A stretch of DNA of 64,000 bases from Limanda limanda (lineage: Eukaryota > Chordata > Actinopteri > Pleuronectiformes > Pleuronectidae). The stretch is from assembly GCF_963576545.1 (NCBI RefSeq), contig NC_083642.1, forward strand, positions 7,392,901-7,456,900, given 5' to 3'. Under the pieces are notes generated by a model. The model was given only the letters and a program-made list of their open reading frames with translations, ran no database searches and had not been told where the DNA came from. Positions within the stretch are counted from its first letter, which is position 1. The number at the start of each line of letters is the position of its first letter. This document shows, in pieces, positions 14,373-28,329 of the stretch. The translations under genes and the position numbers were made by a program.

Positions 14373-16104
14373 ACACCTGGGCTTCTTATTCTGATTTAAA
14401 GTCACAAGAACCTCTTTTATAATTGAATATAGAAAAAAAAATGGTGAATACATATTCTCACTTCATGAATTGCAGCTATATCCATAAGGGAACTGCATCC
14501 TGCTCGGGCCTCCATTTCCAACAATTGCACAATCCCCTCACTTAGGTGGAGCCCGGGGGGGTTTGTAAATGTGATTTAAAACCACAGAACATACATCCAG
14601 CATCTGCTGCTTCTCCACAGAGACCAGGAACCCTCTCTGAAACTTTAATGTTTCTTCAGATCCAATCTGCCTTTGCATGTGCTGTAGGGAAACCACATGC
14701 ACATGGGAATACTGAGGAGGTTCGGTGTTACAATGCTGCAGAAGCGCTGATACTAAGCCAAGCACGCATACTATTGGCTAATGTATTGAGAGCTTTATTG
14801 ACGTAGATTTGTGGTTATTAGCACTTTGACATCTGACATCAGAAGTGAGAGGAGCAGAGAGCTAATGTGCTCACAGTGTCATTTCCCTGTGGAACCATCA
14901 GATGAACTCTGTCAACCCCTTCAGCTTTTCTCATCTTCTCGAGTGCTGCTGGAGCGGGGGGTCAGGTCACTTCTTCCTTATCTGTCGCACAGGATGGAAA
15001 CTGGTAAACAAGAGAAGGGTTTTTCTGCTCCGGGTCTTCACAGCGAGTTCCTGCGGATCTACGGTGATGTTTTGCTCGATGACTTTCAAAGGATTTCAGT
15101 CGGAGGCGCAAATAATGCTGCTTCCTATTCACAGCGACTGTCTCAACAGAAAAAGCGATTTGCTCAAGTTACTCCTTGGAGAAGTTCTCTGTCGGCAACA
15201 AAGCGAAAACTCAGAGTGTAAGTTTCACTGAGGAGCTTTGACCCAGAAAAAATGGAATATCCACACCCCGGTGAAAGCACCGTCTTTGGGCGACATCACA
15301 GGTTCCAACAGGGGTGTGAAGTCATGTGATCGGTACCGGCAAGTGGCAGGTTTCATTTGAACCATCTCTGCATCACAGTCTGTATTCACAAGGCTTTCAA
15401 AGTGAGTTCAGGCTGTAGGGAATTTCTGAGACAAAAGGTGAAATCTTAGTAAATATAAAGCTTTTTATACGGATGATAAAGAAAAACCTTAACAGTGGGA
15501 AGAAGGACTTGCATTGATCTGTGAGTCTTTTAATGAGCGTAAAGAATAATCTCAGACCCCGAGTAACAAAAAGTCTGGAAGGTCCTTCAAATTAGATCGT
15601 ACACAGTTGATATCTGTGTTTGATCTCCGTCTAATTAGAGCCACATTTGTTTTGATATGTTCATAAATCAATGCTCTGACTCCATTAGGAATTCACAGCT
15701 TTAGTAAATGTCATTACCAGAGGACGTCTGCCCCTTGTGAGCCAGCGAAGACGCATTCGTGGATATATCAGACACGACTGCGTCACCAGACGAACCAACT
15801 ATGAACTTATTTTTATCGGGCTGACGCTTTACTTCAGGCGAGAAATAAAAGATAAAGTCAAAGCTGTGACTCATGTTCACCACCCCCCTGATATGAGTCT
15901 TTGTCAAGGAAGTGTAATGAATCACACAATTAACCCAGAGATGTAGGTTTTAATGCAAAACTATAAGAAAATCAGGTTAATAATCGAGATATGATTTTAT
16001 GGCAGGATGTAAAAAAATATCTTTTATACAGAAATACACATGTCGGCCCTATTTACAACATCAGTAACCCTCAAGAGTGTCTATACCTCAGCCAAGGCCC
16101 AACT

Positions 16105-16385
16105 GTTAAACTCAATCAAGCAGCTCCACATTTCAAACACTCATAGATATCAGGTTTATAAATGTGTCTGGTTTTTCATCAGGATCCATGAAGGATTCCC
16201 TGGGAAAAAGGCTCAAACTACCAATAACCTTCATTCAGTGTTGTTGTAGAAAGTTGTCCGGCTCAACGCCAAAATTTAATGGATTCTTTACTTGGCCCCG
16301 TGTTCCACAAAGTTTCATGGAAATCCGTTTGTGCACAATCAAACAAACCGAAAATCTCTCCATCAAAGGGAAGAAAATGTAACTG
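16105..16385 (-). repeat. Dispersed repeat family A, piece 4
   Basis: It is visibly paralogous to 14.07-14.37 kb over the CACTCATAGATATCAG and TTTTTCATC..ATCCATG blocks. It continues into AAATTTAATGGATTCTTTAC, CCACAAAGTTTCATGGAAAT and CAATCAAACAAACCG, the usual end blocks of the family. Confidence 0.7.
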
Positions 16386-17317
16386 CTTTTGTTTTAATGC
16401 AAATGAAAATCCGTCCTGTCAGTCCAGCTCCCTCTTTAGTCCTGTGTATCGTAACACTCACAGTTCAACCAGCTCATTAATAAGCTCTCAACCAACATTA
16501 ACACATGGATAATTTGCATTTGTGGACAACAAGGAAGACGCCCACACAGATCGTTCCCCTGAACCAGCGATCGAATAAACTCCTCAACAGTTTGCAGCAG
16601 TTTCTCTGTGACACCAAATGTGTCTAGAATTGACAGAGCCGCTTTTCCCTGACGCTTTCAAGCTGAGAGGAAGAAAAGGCAGATTTCAGTGTAATTTCAG
16701 AGTCACTTCAGCTGCCATTATCACAGGGGACCGACCAGTGAGCAGTTATTTCCACAGACCGCTTGCTGACAAAGTAATACTTGGGAGGAGTGAGCATTAC
16801 AATGTACGTCTTCAGGAGACAAATGCATATAGACCTTTTTTTTTTAATCTGGCAAGCAATCAGCTTCCAGTCCATCTTGAACATTTCCCTGATGCATTTT
16901 CCCTTTTAATATCCTTTTTTTTGATATTCTGCAGTGATCCAAGATGAAGTGAAGAGTACGTTTGAGTCTCTGATGGGAAGTGTCTGTTGAATCTCATCCA
17001 TGTTAATGAGTTTAATGTTTACGTCCTTTTTTTCTGTCACATTTGTGACCCTCATCCTAAAAGAGGACTTGGGAGAGACGTGTGTTTTGGAGGCATCTTC
17101 AGAAAAGAATGATTCCAGTCAAGATGATAAAATAGTAAAGTACTGCCCTGTTCCACTAAGCTGCTGAAATCAAATCACAATGTCTGTGTGATCAGAGAAT
17201 CACATGATCTCTGGTTTTAACACGTTACTTCCTCCCTCTGCTGTTTGTGCTTTTCTACTGTTTCTGTACTTTTAACAGTTTTTGTCTAATCTCTATGCTT
17301 ATCTGTACTTTTTTCCC

Positions 17318-17387
17318 CCAACATATTGAAATACCTCTATATATGATAATGTGCTACAGAAATAAATGCCTTGTCTTGCCTTGTATG
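17318..17387 (+). repeat. Retroelement-like 3' tail fragment
   Basis: TATATGATAATGTGCTACAG, AAATAAATGCCTTGTCTTGC and CTTGTATG resemble the recurrent fish tail ending in GTGCTATATAAATAAA and CTTGC repeats. A similar tail-like motif, CCTAGTGGGGACAATAAAAC, occurs at 1694-1713. No upstream reverse transcriptase frame is present. Confidence 0.4.
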
Positions 17388-20300
17388 ATGAGATTTGGGA
17401 GTTTTGGAAGTGCCAGCTCATACTTTACAGACGTGCACGGCTCCTCCCTAAGAAAAGTTTTCATCTCCTGCAAAAAATCCCATCTAAACTGCAACTGTCT
17501 GCTGGAAGTTTTCATGCTAAACAGCTTTTCTCGAGACTTTCCCGACTGTTTGTGAACATGACCCCATATGATTTTGACTAATTACTTCCTCCTCTCTCCT
17601 CATCCTCTTAGTGAGATCACCAAGTCTAATCTGAAAACTCTCTGCCCTTCTCGACACATGATTTGACAAACCTGGATTAGGCTCTTTGTCATCCTGCTCC
17701 TGGCTCCAGGAATGTTTCGTGCGCTCAAACTGTTCAAAGAGGTGGAAAGAAGTTCTCTTGGGATCTGCGTTGAAGAGTCTGTTACACTCCTGCTTTGCAT
17801 TTCCACATCACGCCATGCGCTCTCCTGGCGTGCCGCGTCCCAACGTGTGCACTCCTGAGGAGCTGTGTTGCTTTAATATTTGATATTTCCTATGGGCTCC
17901 GCTGTGTGACGATCAAAGATGGAGACAACCTTGAAATGCCTCCGTCAATTTACACGCAGAGCGTATCAATGAGAGAAAGTAGGCTAAAGGGGGGGGAACA
18001 GAGGGAGACCGAACTGAGAGAGGAGGGGTGGAGGCAAGATTCACAACCCCAGTCCCCATCCTGACAACTAATTAAAACTGTTAGGCCTCGCTTTTGAGTT
18101 CTATTATAAGCGACGAGGCAGCATGTTGTGTTTTCGCTGTGGAGCCAATTTAAAAGACTCGTCTGTCCTCCTTCCCTTTTCTTTAGAAACAGACACTTCC
18201 CAGACACTTTACATCCTCAAAGCACTTACTCATGGGGTTGAGTTTTCCTTTTACCTTCTGTTAAAAGAGGGTTCATTTGCACATATTGACACACAATTTG
18301 TGAACTGGGGTGTTCTCCTCCTGTTTTACTGTATCGTGAGATTCGAATAAAGGTCTTTGTCAGTGCAGCATTTCCTGCAAAACATAAAATGAAGTGCACT
18401 GGTTGTAAGGGTCCATGTTTCTTCAGTTACATTAGATGTAGCTACAAACAGGAAGATGGTTGTTAAAGCACCTCATCACCTGAATTCCCAAAACTCAATG
18501 TGATTTCAGAAATTTGTTATAAAGTGGTTTTATTATGAGATGATATTTAAGAGGACAAATAAATTGTTCATTAAATTTCACTTAGCTCCTGATCAAACCT
18601 TATTCTCTTCATCTCCTCATCGCGTTACGTTAAAGACACTTTGTGCTTTTTCAGTCATGAACACATGTCAAATTATAGCAGGTGCATGTCAACTTTTCTT
18701 CATAATTAAACCGTTATGGGATATTATTCTACACATTTTATCTGTTGACGAAATCCACAGATTTCAGCAGTTTCTTCTATTTTTATTAAGTTACAGCTCT
18801 GGGAAAGTTCTTTCTAAAGTTAAGACAAAATACTGACATATCTGGAAAGTAGTGAAGGATTCTTTTTCCCTGCAGAGCTGTGTGGCAGTGACCTACCTTT
18901 GGAGGGAGAGCCTCCAGCTGTTTGTGGGTTGAGGCGGGTGGGTCTCCACCACATCTCGTTCAGGGTTCATGTGGAAGCAGTTTGACTTGTGAAGTGTTGC
19001 TGCTGGATCCGTCTTGCTGTGTGCGAGGTGACAGTGTGTTCTCCTAATATCCGGAACATTGTGACTTTTGCAACTCGGTGCTGTTAAAACAAGTCTCACA
19101 ATGTTTGGCTGCTGTGCTGCAAACAGTCGGGGCGACCAAATGGCGACCCAGGCCATTCTAGGCACTGGTTTTAAAACGAAAAGCTGAACCCACTGTGATT
19201 AGTGGGTTTTTTCCACTGTTGAATGATCCCAATGTGCTTTAATCTCAATCAACCACTCACACTGGTTGTTGAGCAGATTCCTAATGGCTGCCTCTCTTTT
19301 TATGCCACAATTCTGTCTTTTGGTAATATGTGACGTTTGTTTACACCACGACACAGAAGTGTAGTTCCGATTGTGTGATATTTAAACCAGGCTCCGTAAT
19401 GTCTCCTGTTGATTCAACAAGCCGTAAGACAACTGCTCCTTTTTAGTGAAACAGTTTCTCTAGGTTTGCCGTTCGCCAAAGGCACAATATTAGTTTTAAT
19501 TACAGCGTGTGCAGCAGTGCTGTGATTCTTTTGCTTATTAGAGATTCAAACTACCATTTGAACATGGCTTAATTAAATATTTGTTCCGTAGTAATCTGTT
19601 CCAATTAAAATAAATCTTCTTCCCAGTTTGGTATATTTAGCATTTGACGTCATGGCTAGTTTTGCGTTCACGTTGCTGTGACTTGCTGACGCACCTGAAT
19701 CTGGTTTTCACTTTCATTTGAATCATCTGCATGAGCTTCGGACTCATTCTTAAAGACGTTTTTCATCTGCTGTTTAAATTATTATTTTCTTCCCATTTCA
19801 GTAACTGTGCAGTTTAATGGTTTTGCACCAAACACTGCTATTACTACTACTACTATTGATGTTTAGAAATGTTGTCGTTGATAAATATGTAATTCTTTAT
19901 CGAACTCTCTGTAATATTTAATCTGCATAATGAAATTCACTGTACTGTGATGTCATTTAGTAATTTAGTCGATGGAGGGTTTCCTCAGCTGGATCTCCTC
20001 AGGGTATTAAATTGTGTTTGAAAATGTATAAATTCATGACTATGAAATCTAAGACAAAGAAAAATCAGAAAGTTAGATGTGCTAATTTATGCAGTATTGA
20101 CTTCACGCTCACCAGGACCAACTACATGTTGAATTGAGTGACAGCTACAGTATTTTAAATCTCCTTTTTTGTTTACTTGTCTCGTGGTGAATAAATGAAT
20201 CTATCAGCCGAGCAGTAAATGGAGTGAACTGATAACGGGATTGAAAGAGAGAGAGAGAGAGACAGAAATGGACAGGGAACAAAGCAACCTCTTCTCCATC

Positions 20301-23300
20301 TTTCGAACTTTCAACCAACAAGGCAACTCGCTGTGTCTCTGGCACGTTGGGAAAGTCTGACTCAATCCTTTAAACTGGCACTTGGGTGAACTCGGTGCTG
20401 CCGAGCCTCAATACAGAAGATTCATTCTGATGTCCCTCAAGGCTCTGATCCCGTCCTGAGGCCAGAAGCTGCACTTCATTTGAAGAGACTCTGAGGAAGC
20501 TGAAGATGCTGCTGCTACAACCACACAACTACATTTTAGTTTTAATATCCACTTATCCTCAATTTTTTTCCCCCAAAGGAGGTCCATGTGTGAACGCAAA
20601 TATCAGAGTGAGAGGTTCCGTAAAGTTTCTTTCCACCTGAGCTCCTGGTATAAAGTCCGTACAAATCCAGGAGAAGTCGATGTGTGAACACAGCAGGGGG
20701 TCCTCCGCTGGATTCACTGCGGGGAATAGCCAGCGACACAAATGAAGAACACACAGGCGCAATTCTAAAGGGAGTCTGTGGTGATAAGAGCTGACAACGG
20801 CCTTGGAGTGCTGTCAATGAAACCATGTGATCTACACAGTGGAGTTAATACGTCACTTCCTGCTTCTGTCTGCTGCACCCAGCTGAATAACACAGAGGAT
20901 TTGCATGTGTTGTGCATGGGTTAAACTCTGGTTAACTCTGGTTTTAGTAATTCTTCGGCATAGCCAGATTCTTTAACCAGAATATGAATTAATAAAGAGA
21001 CATCGACATAATCACCTAGTTGACAGCAGATCATTCTGTGTTAATCTAAAACACAGATTCTATTTAAAGTGTGAGAACAATCAAAGGCAACTCAAGGTTT
21101 TTCTATTCCTTTTCAATACGCAGCCGAACGAACATGACACGGAACTCTGACGGGCGCTTGTGGTTGAGGGTTTGAACTGCCCTGCCATTTTTAATCACTG
21201 TGGGCGGCCCGGCGGAGACAGGTGACAGACTAGCTGGGGCTCACTTTGCCCCGTCCCTGCTCCCGGCCGACCATTCAAGATGACAAGTGTCACTGTGCCA
21301 GGCTGATATGTTTCCCTGAAAACCGCAGCCCGCCCGCCCACAAGAATCCACCGAACTTCACTCACTTCCGCGGCTCTTTGTGATAAAGGTCAGCGGAGAA
21401 TAGACAAGCACTTCACATCGTACATCATAAACTTTCTTTTAAAAACCGTATGGAGGGTTTTGAAGCAGCTCTTCACAAATCTCCTAAAACGTCAGTGTCT
21501 CTCACTTTTGTTTGGAGGCTATATCCACTCTTGATCATTCAATCTTGTATAAAGCTTTCGGGATTTAGAGCGCAGGCATTTACACTCTGTGCCTCCTCCT
21601 TACAACCCCAGGTTCCCTCTCCTGGCACTTATACTCTGAGCAGAGAGCACGCTCCCTTGTGTCGGCACAACCCCGGGCGACAAGCCTCATTACTGGCAGA
21701 AAGTGAAGTGTGCAGCAAATGTTCAAAAAGCTATCCCTGTAATGAAATATAGTCGTTGGTACGCCAGGCATGACATATATACTTAGAAACCGAGCGTTGA
21801 GCGAGATATGGTTTGAAACGGTGAGAGACGGTTAAACAGTCGTGCAGCATTGTGAAGATGTGACTTAGCAGCACCGTTGACGCTGTGCTGCTTTTTCTCT
21901 TTTTGCTTGTTTGTTCCATTTGCTGCAAAACATCAACCTGCAGATGAAAATTAGCCTTTTGGCAACATTCAGCACATTTACATCAAATTGAATTTGGTCT
22001 CGCAGAGCCACACTTATCTTCACAGCCCTGTGTCAGCGCTGGAGAATTCTCCGGCTGCTCACATTATCATTCCGCTATAGGGGGAATAACACTGTGTCTT
22101 GTCTGTGTTTCTTTACAACAATCATGGTTGTTGTGAGCGGCGCTGAGACCAGAGTGCAGCATCGGGGTCCTGATGATAAGTGGAAAATGCTACAGGATGT
22201 CGACTGTACGAATGCGTGAAATGTTTGTCAAAAGTTGCAGTTCTTGGTGTTAATCTGCTGAGGTCGGTGTTTACCAAAGAGAATGGGATTTTAAAAAGGA
22301 AAGCAGTCAGATAGCAGAAGGGTCAATGTCACGCTTTTACCAACAGTCCACATCATATAAGAATGTATTGATCGTAAACCCTAGGTGGACAACTGTTGTT
22401 ATTTTTATCTTACAAATCATTAGGATCCATAAAACCTAAATTTATTATGTACTTTCTTCCCAAAGTATGAATGAAAAAGTTAAATTCAAATTATTGTCAT
22501 CTGTGAATAATTACAATTTGGGATAAAATATTAGAACAAATCTTTATATATCTTTACAATTCTAAATGAATTCACCATAACATTTGTCCAAGAAATTAAG
22601 CTTTGAATTTCCTCCTTTGAATAACATCCCTGTCATTACCGTCTCTCTTGATGCTGCTGCTGTTAATGTTCTTACTTTTAACCCATTTCACCATCTTCAT
22701 CATCCTCTCCTCATTCCTCATCTGGATCTGATGAGCCATCGGTTTATTCTCTTTTATAAAACAATGGAAGCAGAAAATGTTTTGAAATAATGAATTGATT
22801 ATCAAAATTATTTTTCTCTCTTTTGTCAAAATGACGACTTTCTCTTCTATCGATTCCCGGTCTGTAAATGAAATATACTTTAAATCTTCTTTTTATTCCC
22901 TCATTTGGGAAACATATAGACCAGCAAGAACATAAACTACTGTATAAGTCATTAAAAGCGACAGATCCCAACTGTCAGTGCTCCAACTGAGACTAAGACT
23001 GTGTTTCAGGGTGAGTTTATGTATCCTGTCCCCGTTAAATACTGTGAGTAAAGAAACGTCTGTAGAGTTAAAGGTCAATGCATCAAAGTCTGTTTACCGG
23101 TCTAAGGGGAGTAACACCGCATTTGAAAAAAGCTGAAGAGCCCATGTGTGGGTAAAGTAAACTTCCTCAAGTTCTGATCTGATTCCATCTTTCTGGGTTC
23201 ATTGGCTGATACAGAGAAACGATCTAATACCAGTGCATTAAGAAAAAGGAAAACTTAAATAATGTAATTTAACACTTGAGATGATTGCTATCATCGTATA

Positions 23301-25076
23301 TTACATGTGTTGTAATTGGCAGCGCTAGTGAAACTGACACCTTGCATATGGTGCATGTCGCCCTTCTTTTGTGGGAACTTCCACTAATTGCTGACGTCTT
23401 CGCTAGCTTTGGCTCACCCTACACTTCCGAAAATCAATATTTCTTTTCTGCTCAGTCCAGAACAACCATTTTAGAACATGGAAGAAGAGGTTAGTTCCTG
23501 GAAAGGAAAGTTCCAGTTTTATCTGGGAGCTTTTGCATACTCGCCAATGCCTGACCGGGCATTTTCCACAGTGCCTGAGGCATAGTACCGATGCTGGTAT
23601 CATAATGTGAACATCTCTATATATGTGGTGTCGATGGAATCAGTGTCAGTGGCACTCCATGTTTGAAAATGAAGGAAAACAAGGAATCAGGAGGTGTGAA
23701 GTCAGAGAGACGTGAGCTCATCAACCCTCTGTAGCCCACTCCTCATCTCTGCTCGAGGCTCAGGGCTTAACACGGATCACTGTGATGTGTGATCTCTCTG
23801 ATTGTGATGCATTGTGGGTACAGACTGATGAGAAGGAAGTGGAACACGGGGGAATAAATAAAGAGATGTATTCGCACTGTTTAAGTAACATGGTGATTTT
23901 TTTATGCGAGACCTGTGACATGCAAAGACTAGATGTAACCGCTGGTGTAATTACAGCTGAGAGGAAACAAGAAGCCCGACCTTCAGGCTGTGATTCACAA
24001 ACAATTAGCACCTTTTTCATTAGAGAGCGAGATGAAAATATTGTTTGTTTCCTCAAAGGACTAAATCAATTATCAGCCGTGATGGAGAAAGAACTGGGAG
24101 GCCTGGCCAGTAACCTTGGCAATGGTCGTGTTCTGATGAAGCTCTGCATCCATGAACTACTAGATCATCACAGAACTGTCTTTACTTCAGCATCATGGAG
24201 GTAATGTCGGCCTGTTCCTGAAGTTCACATATGAAGATTACATTAGGCGATCTTTCAGGTCAGACACATCTCCGTCAGACTCTTCTAGATGTGTGGCACC
24301 TCTTCTGTCTCGTGTTAGAATCGTCTTCAACACACTCACTCCCTCACAGTGACTTTTTCTCTTCGGGATATCTTGATATATCTCTCATGGGATCACTCTG
24401 ACATTTTCCGGTCATTTCACCAGGGGGCTGCAGGAAAACGTCCAGAGCAAATTACTCTCATTCAGCCTCTTTGGATAATTTCAGGAAAATACCTGGAGTT
24501 CAGTGCAGCCCTGAAAGCAACTGCCGAGACAAACTCTGAGGCTCTGAACTTTTACTTAGAAGGTCAAGCAAAAAGTTATGATCATTTCTCTTTCCAGGGA
24601 ACTTTTTATATTAATGATGATTCCCTCTTAGCTGCAGCAGATACATAAAAGGAAAAAAAGCAATGCTTGTACTTCACCCCGTATTGGTAACTGGCTAATT
24701 TAGGTATTTTACGAGTGTTAGAAATTAACAAAGAATGTTTCTAACCAGCACTGCTGACTAAGTTATGTGTGGAAGTTATGTGACAATGAAAAGAGAGACA
24801 AACAGGAAGTTGATGAGATAAACAGAATTTCCATTCCGACGGAGCATGACCTTTTAGAATTGAGTAAAGACACTTTACACAAAAACACCTTCAGTTCCAC
24901 TATAACTGTAATTTATCGTGGAGCCGTGTTGGCGAGTTATGGGTACGGTCCCCCTGGGGCTCGCTCGGCTGCTGTTATCTCTCTGAGAACAGTAAGTGTT
25001 ATTACCCTTGCAAATGAGACAAAAAAATTACGACCCAAATCTGGGAAAGACCATCGCTGGTGAAAAACCAAGGGAG

Positions 25077-25235
25077 GAAAGAGGAGAGGAGAGGATGGCA
25101 CCGTGCTTCTCCTCTCCTCTCCTCTCCTCTACTCTCTCCTCTCTCCTCTCCTCTCCTCTCCTCTCCTCTCCTCTCCTCTCCTCTCCTCTCCTCTCCTCTC
25201 CTCTCCTCTCCTCTCTTCTCCTCTCTTCTCCTCTC
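25077..25235 (+). repeat. CTCTC pentanucleotide array with flanking purine mirror
   Basis: An array of TCCTC units from about 25107 to 25235 is almost uninterrupted. It is preceded by a short GAGGAGAGGAGAGGA purine run (25081-25095). The two can pair as an inverted repeat, and the long polypyrimidine strand can form a triplex. Glu/Arg-rich and Ser/Leu-rich frames on the two strands are artefacts. Confidence 0.97.
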
Positions 25236-28021
25236 ACACAGGGACCCGTCAGGCTGTCAGAGGCTGGATATAATCTCCTCCATTGTGACACATGGGGCGA
25301 TCATGGCGCCCTGTCACCGGTAGTCCTTCTCGTTGATTAAGGCTTTTCATCCTCCATTGGGCTGAGCCGTGGGGCCGCCCGCACTTTGTCTTGTGACATG
25401 CGTAATTTCCTCCACACAGTTTCCCCATCTTGATAGTGAGCTAATAGAAACCCACTCCAGATCCGCTGCGTAATGAAGACAGATCCTCAGATGGCCGAGC
25501 GACTCTCGTTAATATCACCAGTCTATCAACTTATTTTAAGCAGATTAGGCATGTTCCATACGACAAGCAGGGGAGTGGAGAGTGTATGAAAATAATTTAC
25601 AAAGGGATTTCACAAAGCATCATTATCGTTTAAGCTGAATCACAGAGCTGCAGACAATGAGGGGATCACATATGTCAGCGGAGACTGAAAATTTGATCAG
25701 ATTGTTTTGAGTATTTGCTGAGGGTTGTCTGGCTGAGTAGATAGAGCTTATATCACTGGATAGTTTCAAGAACAGTGAAACTACAACTAACAATTATCTG
25801 CTAGTTTATTAATTAATCTGTTACATGTCGTTCACTCATCAGCCTCTAGTGATCCTGAGCTTCCCACATTTGTTAAACAATGTTAGATTTAGAGAATAAT
25901 GAAGCTCAAACATTTGATCGGTAAATACCAGAGAAACATCCTGTAATAGCTGCATATTTTCTATGGTTTAACAATATTTGATTATGTTAATGACTGGATC
26001 TGTAATGTTAGTATTAATCATTTGTTTTAAATGATTTTGTTATTGCTACATCATGCCTATAGGTTAATATGGGTTTACAAGTTTATTTATTAAACCTGCA
26101 ATTAACCTTTAATTTCTTGTATTGATTGCCGGATATTATCATCTGGAAAAACCTATTAATCATTTAGTCTTTCCCATATTCGGTTGATATAAATCTCAAA
26201 TAGTTTGAGCGACTGAAACTGGACAGTGTTTGATATTATTATTAAAAAAATGTACCACATTATTCAATAACTTTCTGCTGATGAATATATTCAAGTTGTT
26301 GTGATCCTACCGTTTTAGAAAAATTTCCTCAGAGAATGATTGAGTTTAAAAATAAATATCTAAAAAGTAAGCACACATTCATTACTTGATAAAACGCCCT
26401 ATCTGCGCTCGGTGCTTTAATCATCTCTGCATCTCTGTCACACTGTGATGAAGTGTGGGCAGCGGGATAATTGATTAGCCTCTCGTTCTTTCCTGTGAAT
26501 GTTCGATGATCTATGATTGGACGGGAAGCAGAAAGTGTTTGCGGGGCTCAAGACTAACTTTTTACATTTGTTGCACCACTGCACCGAACTTTTTCTAACT
26601 TTAGGTATAAACAACACGTCAGGAGTCACAAGCCGAGAGAGTTGCAGCTCACTCAAGAATGCATATCATTGCAGAAGATTTTTCAAAAGTAAAATGGTCT
26701 GAAAAGTAACCAGTGACTACAGCTGTCAAATCAATGTGCTGGAGATGATATATAAAGCAGCATTAAATGGAAATACCCTCATTAAAACCACTCAGTATTT
26801 ATCAAACCCTACATTGGAGATTGCTCGTTCCTATTTTTGCTTCCGGAAGTTGCCACATCGGATGATCCAAGTAGCTGGAAACTTATAATTTATTTTTGTA
26901 CCTTGTGGGCAAATACTGTGGTCTAAATTCCAATAAACATCTAAGCTATGCCATGACATGCAGCCCCACCACTCTGTTGGCGGAGATTATTCCCAAATTC
27001 AACCCTGTGGTCATTTGTGTGGAGTGCAACTTTGGAGAAAGTGTGTTGTGTGTGTGCTGGACTTGGTGGCTGCTATACACATTAACATCAAAGTAATACA
27101 CACGTTTTAAACTACAGCCACTGAGCCTCTGTTATAACTCTGCCTTAATTTGTACAGAGGGAAGGTCAGCACACAAGGTGGGAAATTAAAAACCAATCTT
27201 GAACTCTTTGAACGAAAAAGAAAAAAAAGGAACTCCATTAAATGTAAAATCATGAAATGACTCCCTGATGAGGCTCCGGCGCGGCCGCCGCGCCTCCTTG
27301 TAATTGAAACAATGCTGCAGGATAGCAGAAGTCAATGGCACATAATGCATAACAGTACAATGAAGGTATGAGGTTTAATAGATCGTGAAAATGGCAGTCT
27401 GATGACAGAGACAGAGCATTTCATTAGAAAGCCCGGGCGGAGTCTGGAAGGGTGGTTGCTGTTGCACTCGAATACACTGTAATGGAAGACTGGCTGCTGG
27501 AGGGCCCACACCTGGAAGGAGGCCGGCCTTTTGTTCTCACCATGCACCTAATTACAGGTTGGGAGAGACAGCGCTATTTTAGAACCAGTTGTAAGATGGT
27601 GAAATACCTGCTCTTGTTAAGCTCCTACTGGTCTAACATCCCTACATATAGAGTACATATACACTAACAGGAATACAGCAGATAGTTCAGGTAATGTGGA
27701 AATAGAGAAGAGAAAAATATCCACTTGTCAGAATCCACTTATGTTCTTTGGGGTCAGAGACACAACAATGGGTTGGTGAGAAAATAAAAGGTTTAGAAAT
27801 ACTTGTCCTTTAGAGAAACTCAACATATAATCTACTGGTGTGCAGCCACTTTGACTGTAGGATTATCGTGCACAGTTTTGTGGTTAGAGCTCAGATTCTG
27901 TGACAATACAACAGATAACTTGTATCATGTCTCCGTGAACCATCAGGTATTGATAATAAATCATCAGCCGTCTCCAAAAAAGCTTCTCCCAGAAAGATTA
28001 AGATTAAGAAGTGAGCCGTGC
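25236..28021. other. No gene recognised
   Basis: AT-rich noncoding sequence with an isolated GC-rich hairpin at 27278-27294 (GGCGCGG, CCG loop, CCGCGCC). The frames across it are short and without features. Confidence 0.7.
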
Positions 28022-28235
28022 TCTTGTTAAGATGCCAAAGCTGCTGTGGGGTTGAGTGGTCGTACTCAAACCAGAAAGTCGGCGGTTCGATCCTCAGTCT
28101 TCCCCATCTGCATTGGGAAGGGTTCCTGGGCAAGAAACTGAACCCCTGAATGGCCCCTTGTAGATGTTGAAGGCACTAATTGTAAGTCACTTTGGATAAA
28201 AGCCAAATGACATATAATAGTAACGTAATAAAAAG
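28022..28235 (+). mobile_element. tRNA-derived SINE
   Basis: The head has a degenerate A box (TTGAGTGGTCG, near 28052) and a consensus B box GGTTCGATCC (28084-28093), the internal RNA polymerase III promoter of a tRNA-derived element. The 3' part AAGTCACTTTGGATAAAAGCC (28183-28203), followed by CAAATGACAT, is the conserved tail of common fish SINEs. It ends in an A/T-rich stretch near 28235. The copy is diverged and probably inactive. Confidence 0.85.
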
Positions 28236-28329
28236 TGTTCTTATTACAACTACACACCAAGTACAGCTGGGGGTTGATGACGCATCCGGTCTGAAACTAA
28301 ACTTCTAACTTTTATTACCTGATGCCGAA

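Larger units (their letters stand above)
14373..25076. other. No gene recognised, possible regulatory GC-rich patch at 21.1-21.4 kb
   Basis: Beyond the family A piece at 16.1 kb and the tail at 17.3 kb, nothing coding is convincing. Frames of 136 codons (14811-15221, +) and 140 codons (23782-24204, +) have no recognisable family and no splice context. A GA run occurs at 20247-20262. The stretch 21150-21390 is GC-richer with several CpG and stands out from its AT-rich flanks. Confidence 0.7.

Noticed and set aside
23782..24204. 140-codon + frame
   Set aside because: No family is recognised, there is no promoter or splice context, and its composition is like the surrounding noncoding DNA.
28052..28093. 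A possible tRNA gene (A and B boxes)
   Set aside because: There is no cloverleaf or acceptor stem, and the 3' part is a SINE tail.
27891..28133. 80-codon minus-strand frame
   Set aside because: It is the antisense of a tRNA-derived SINE.
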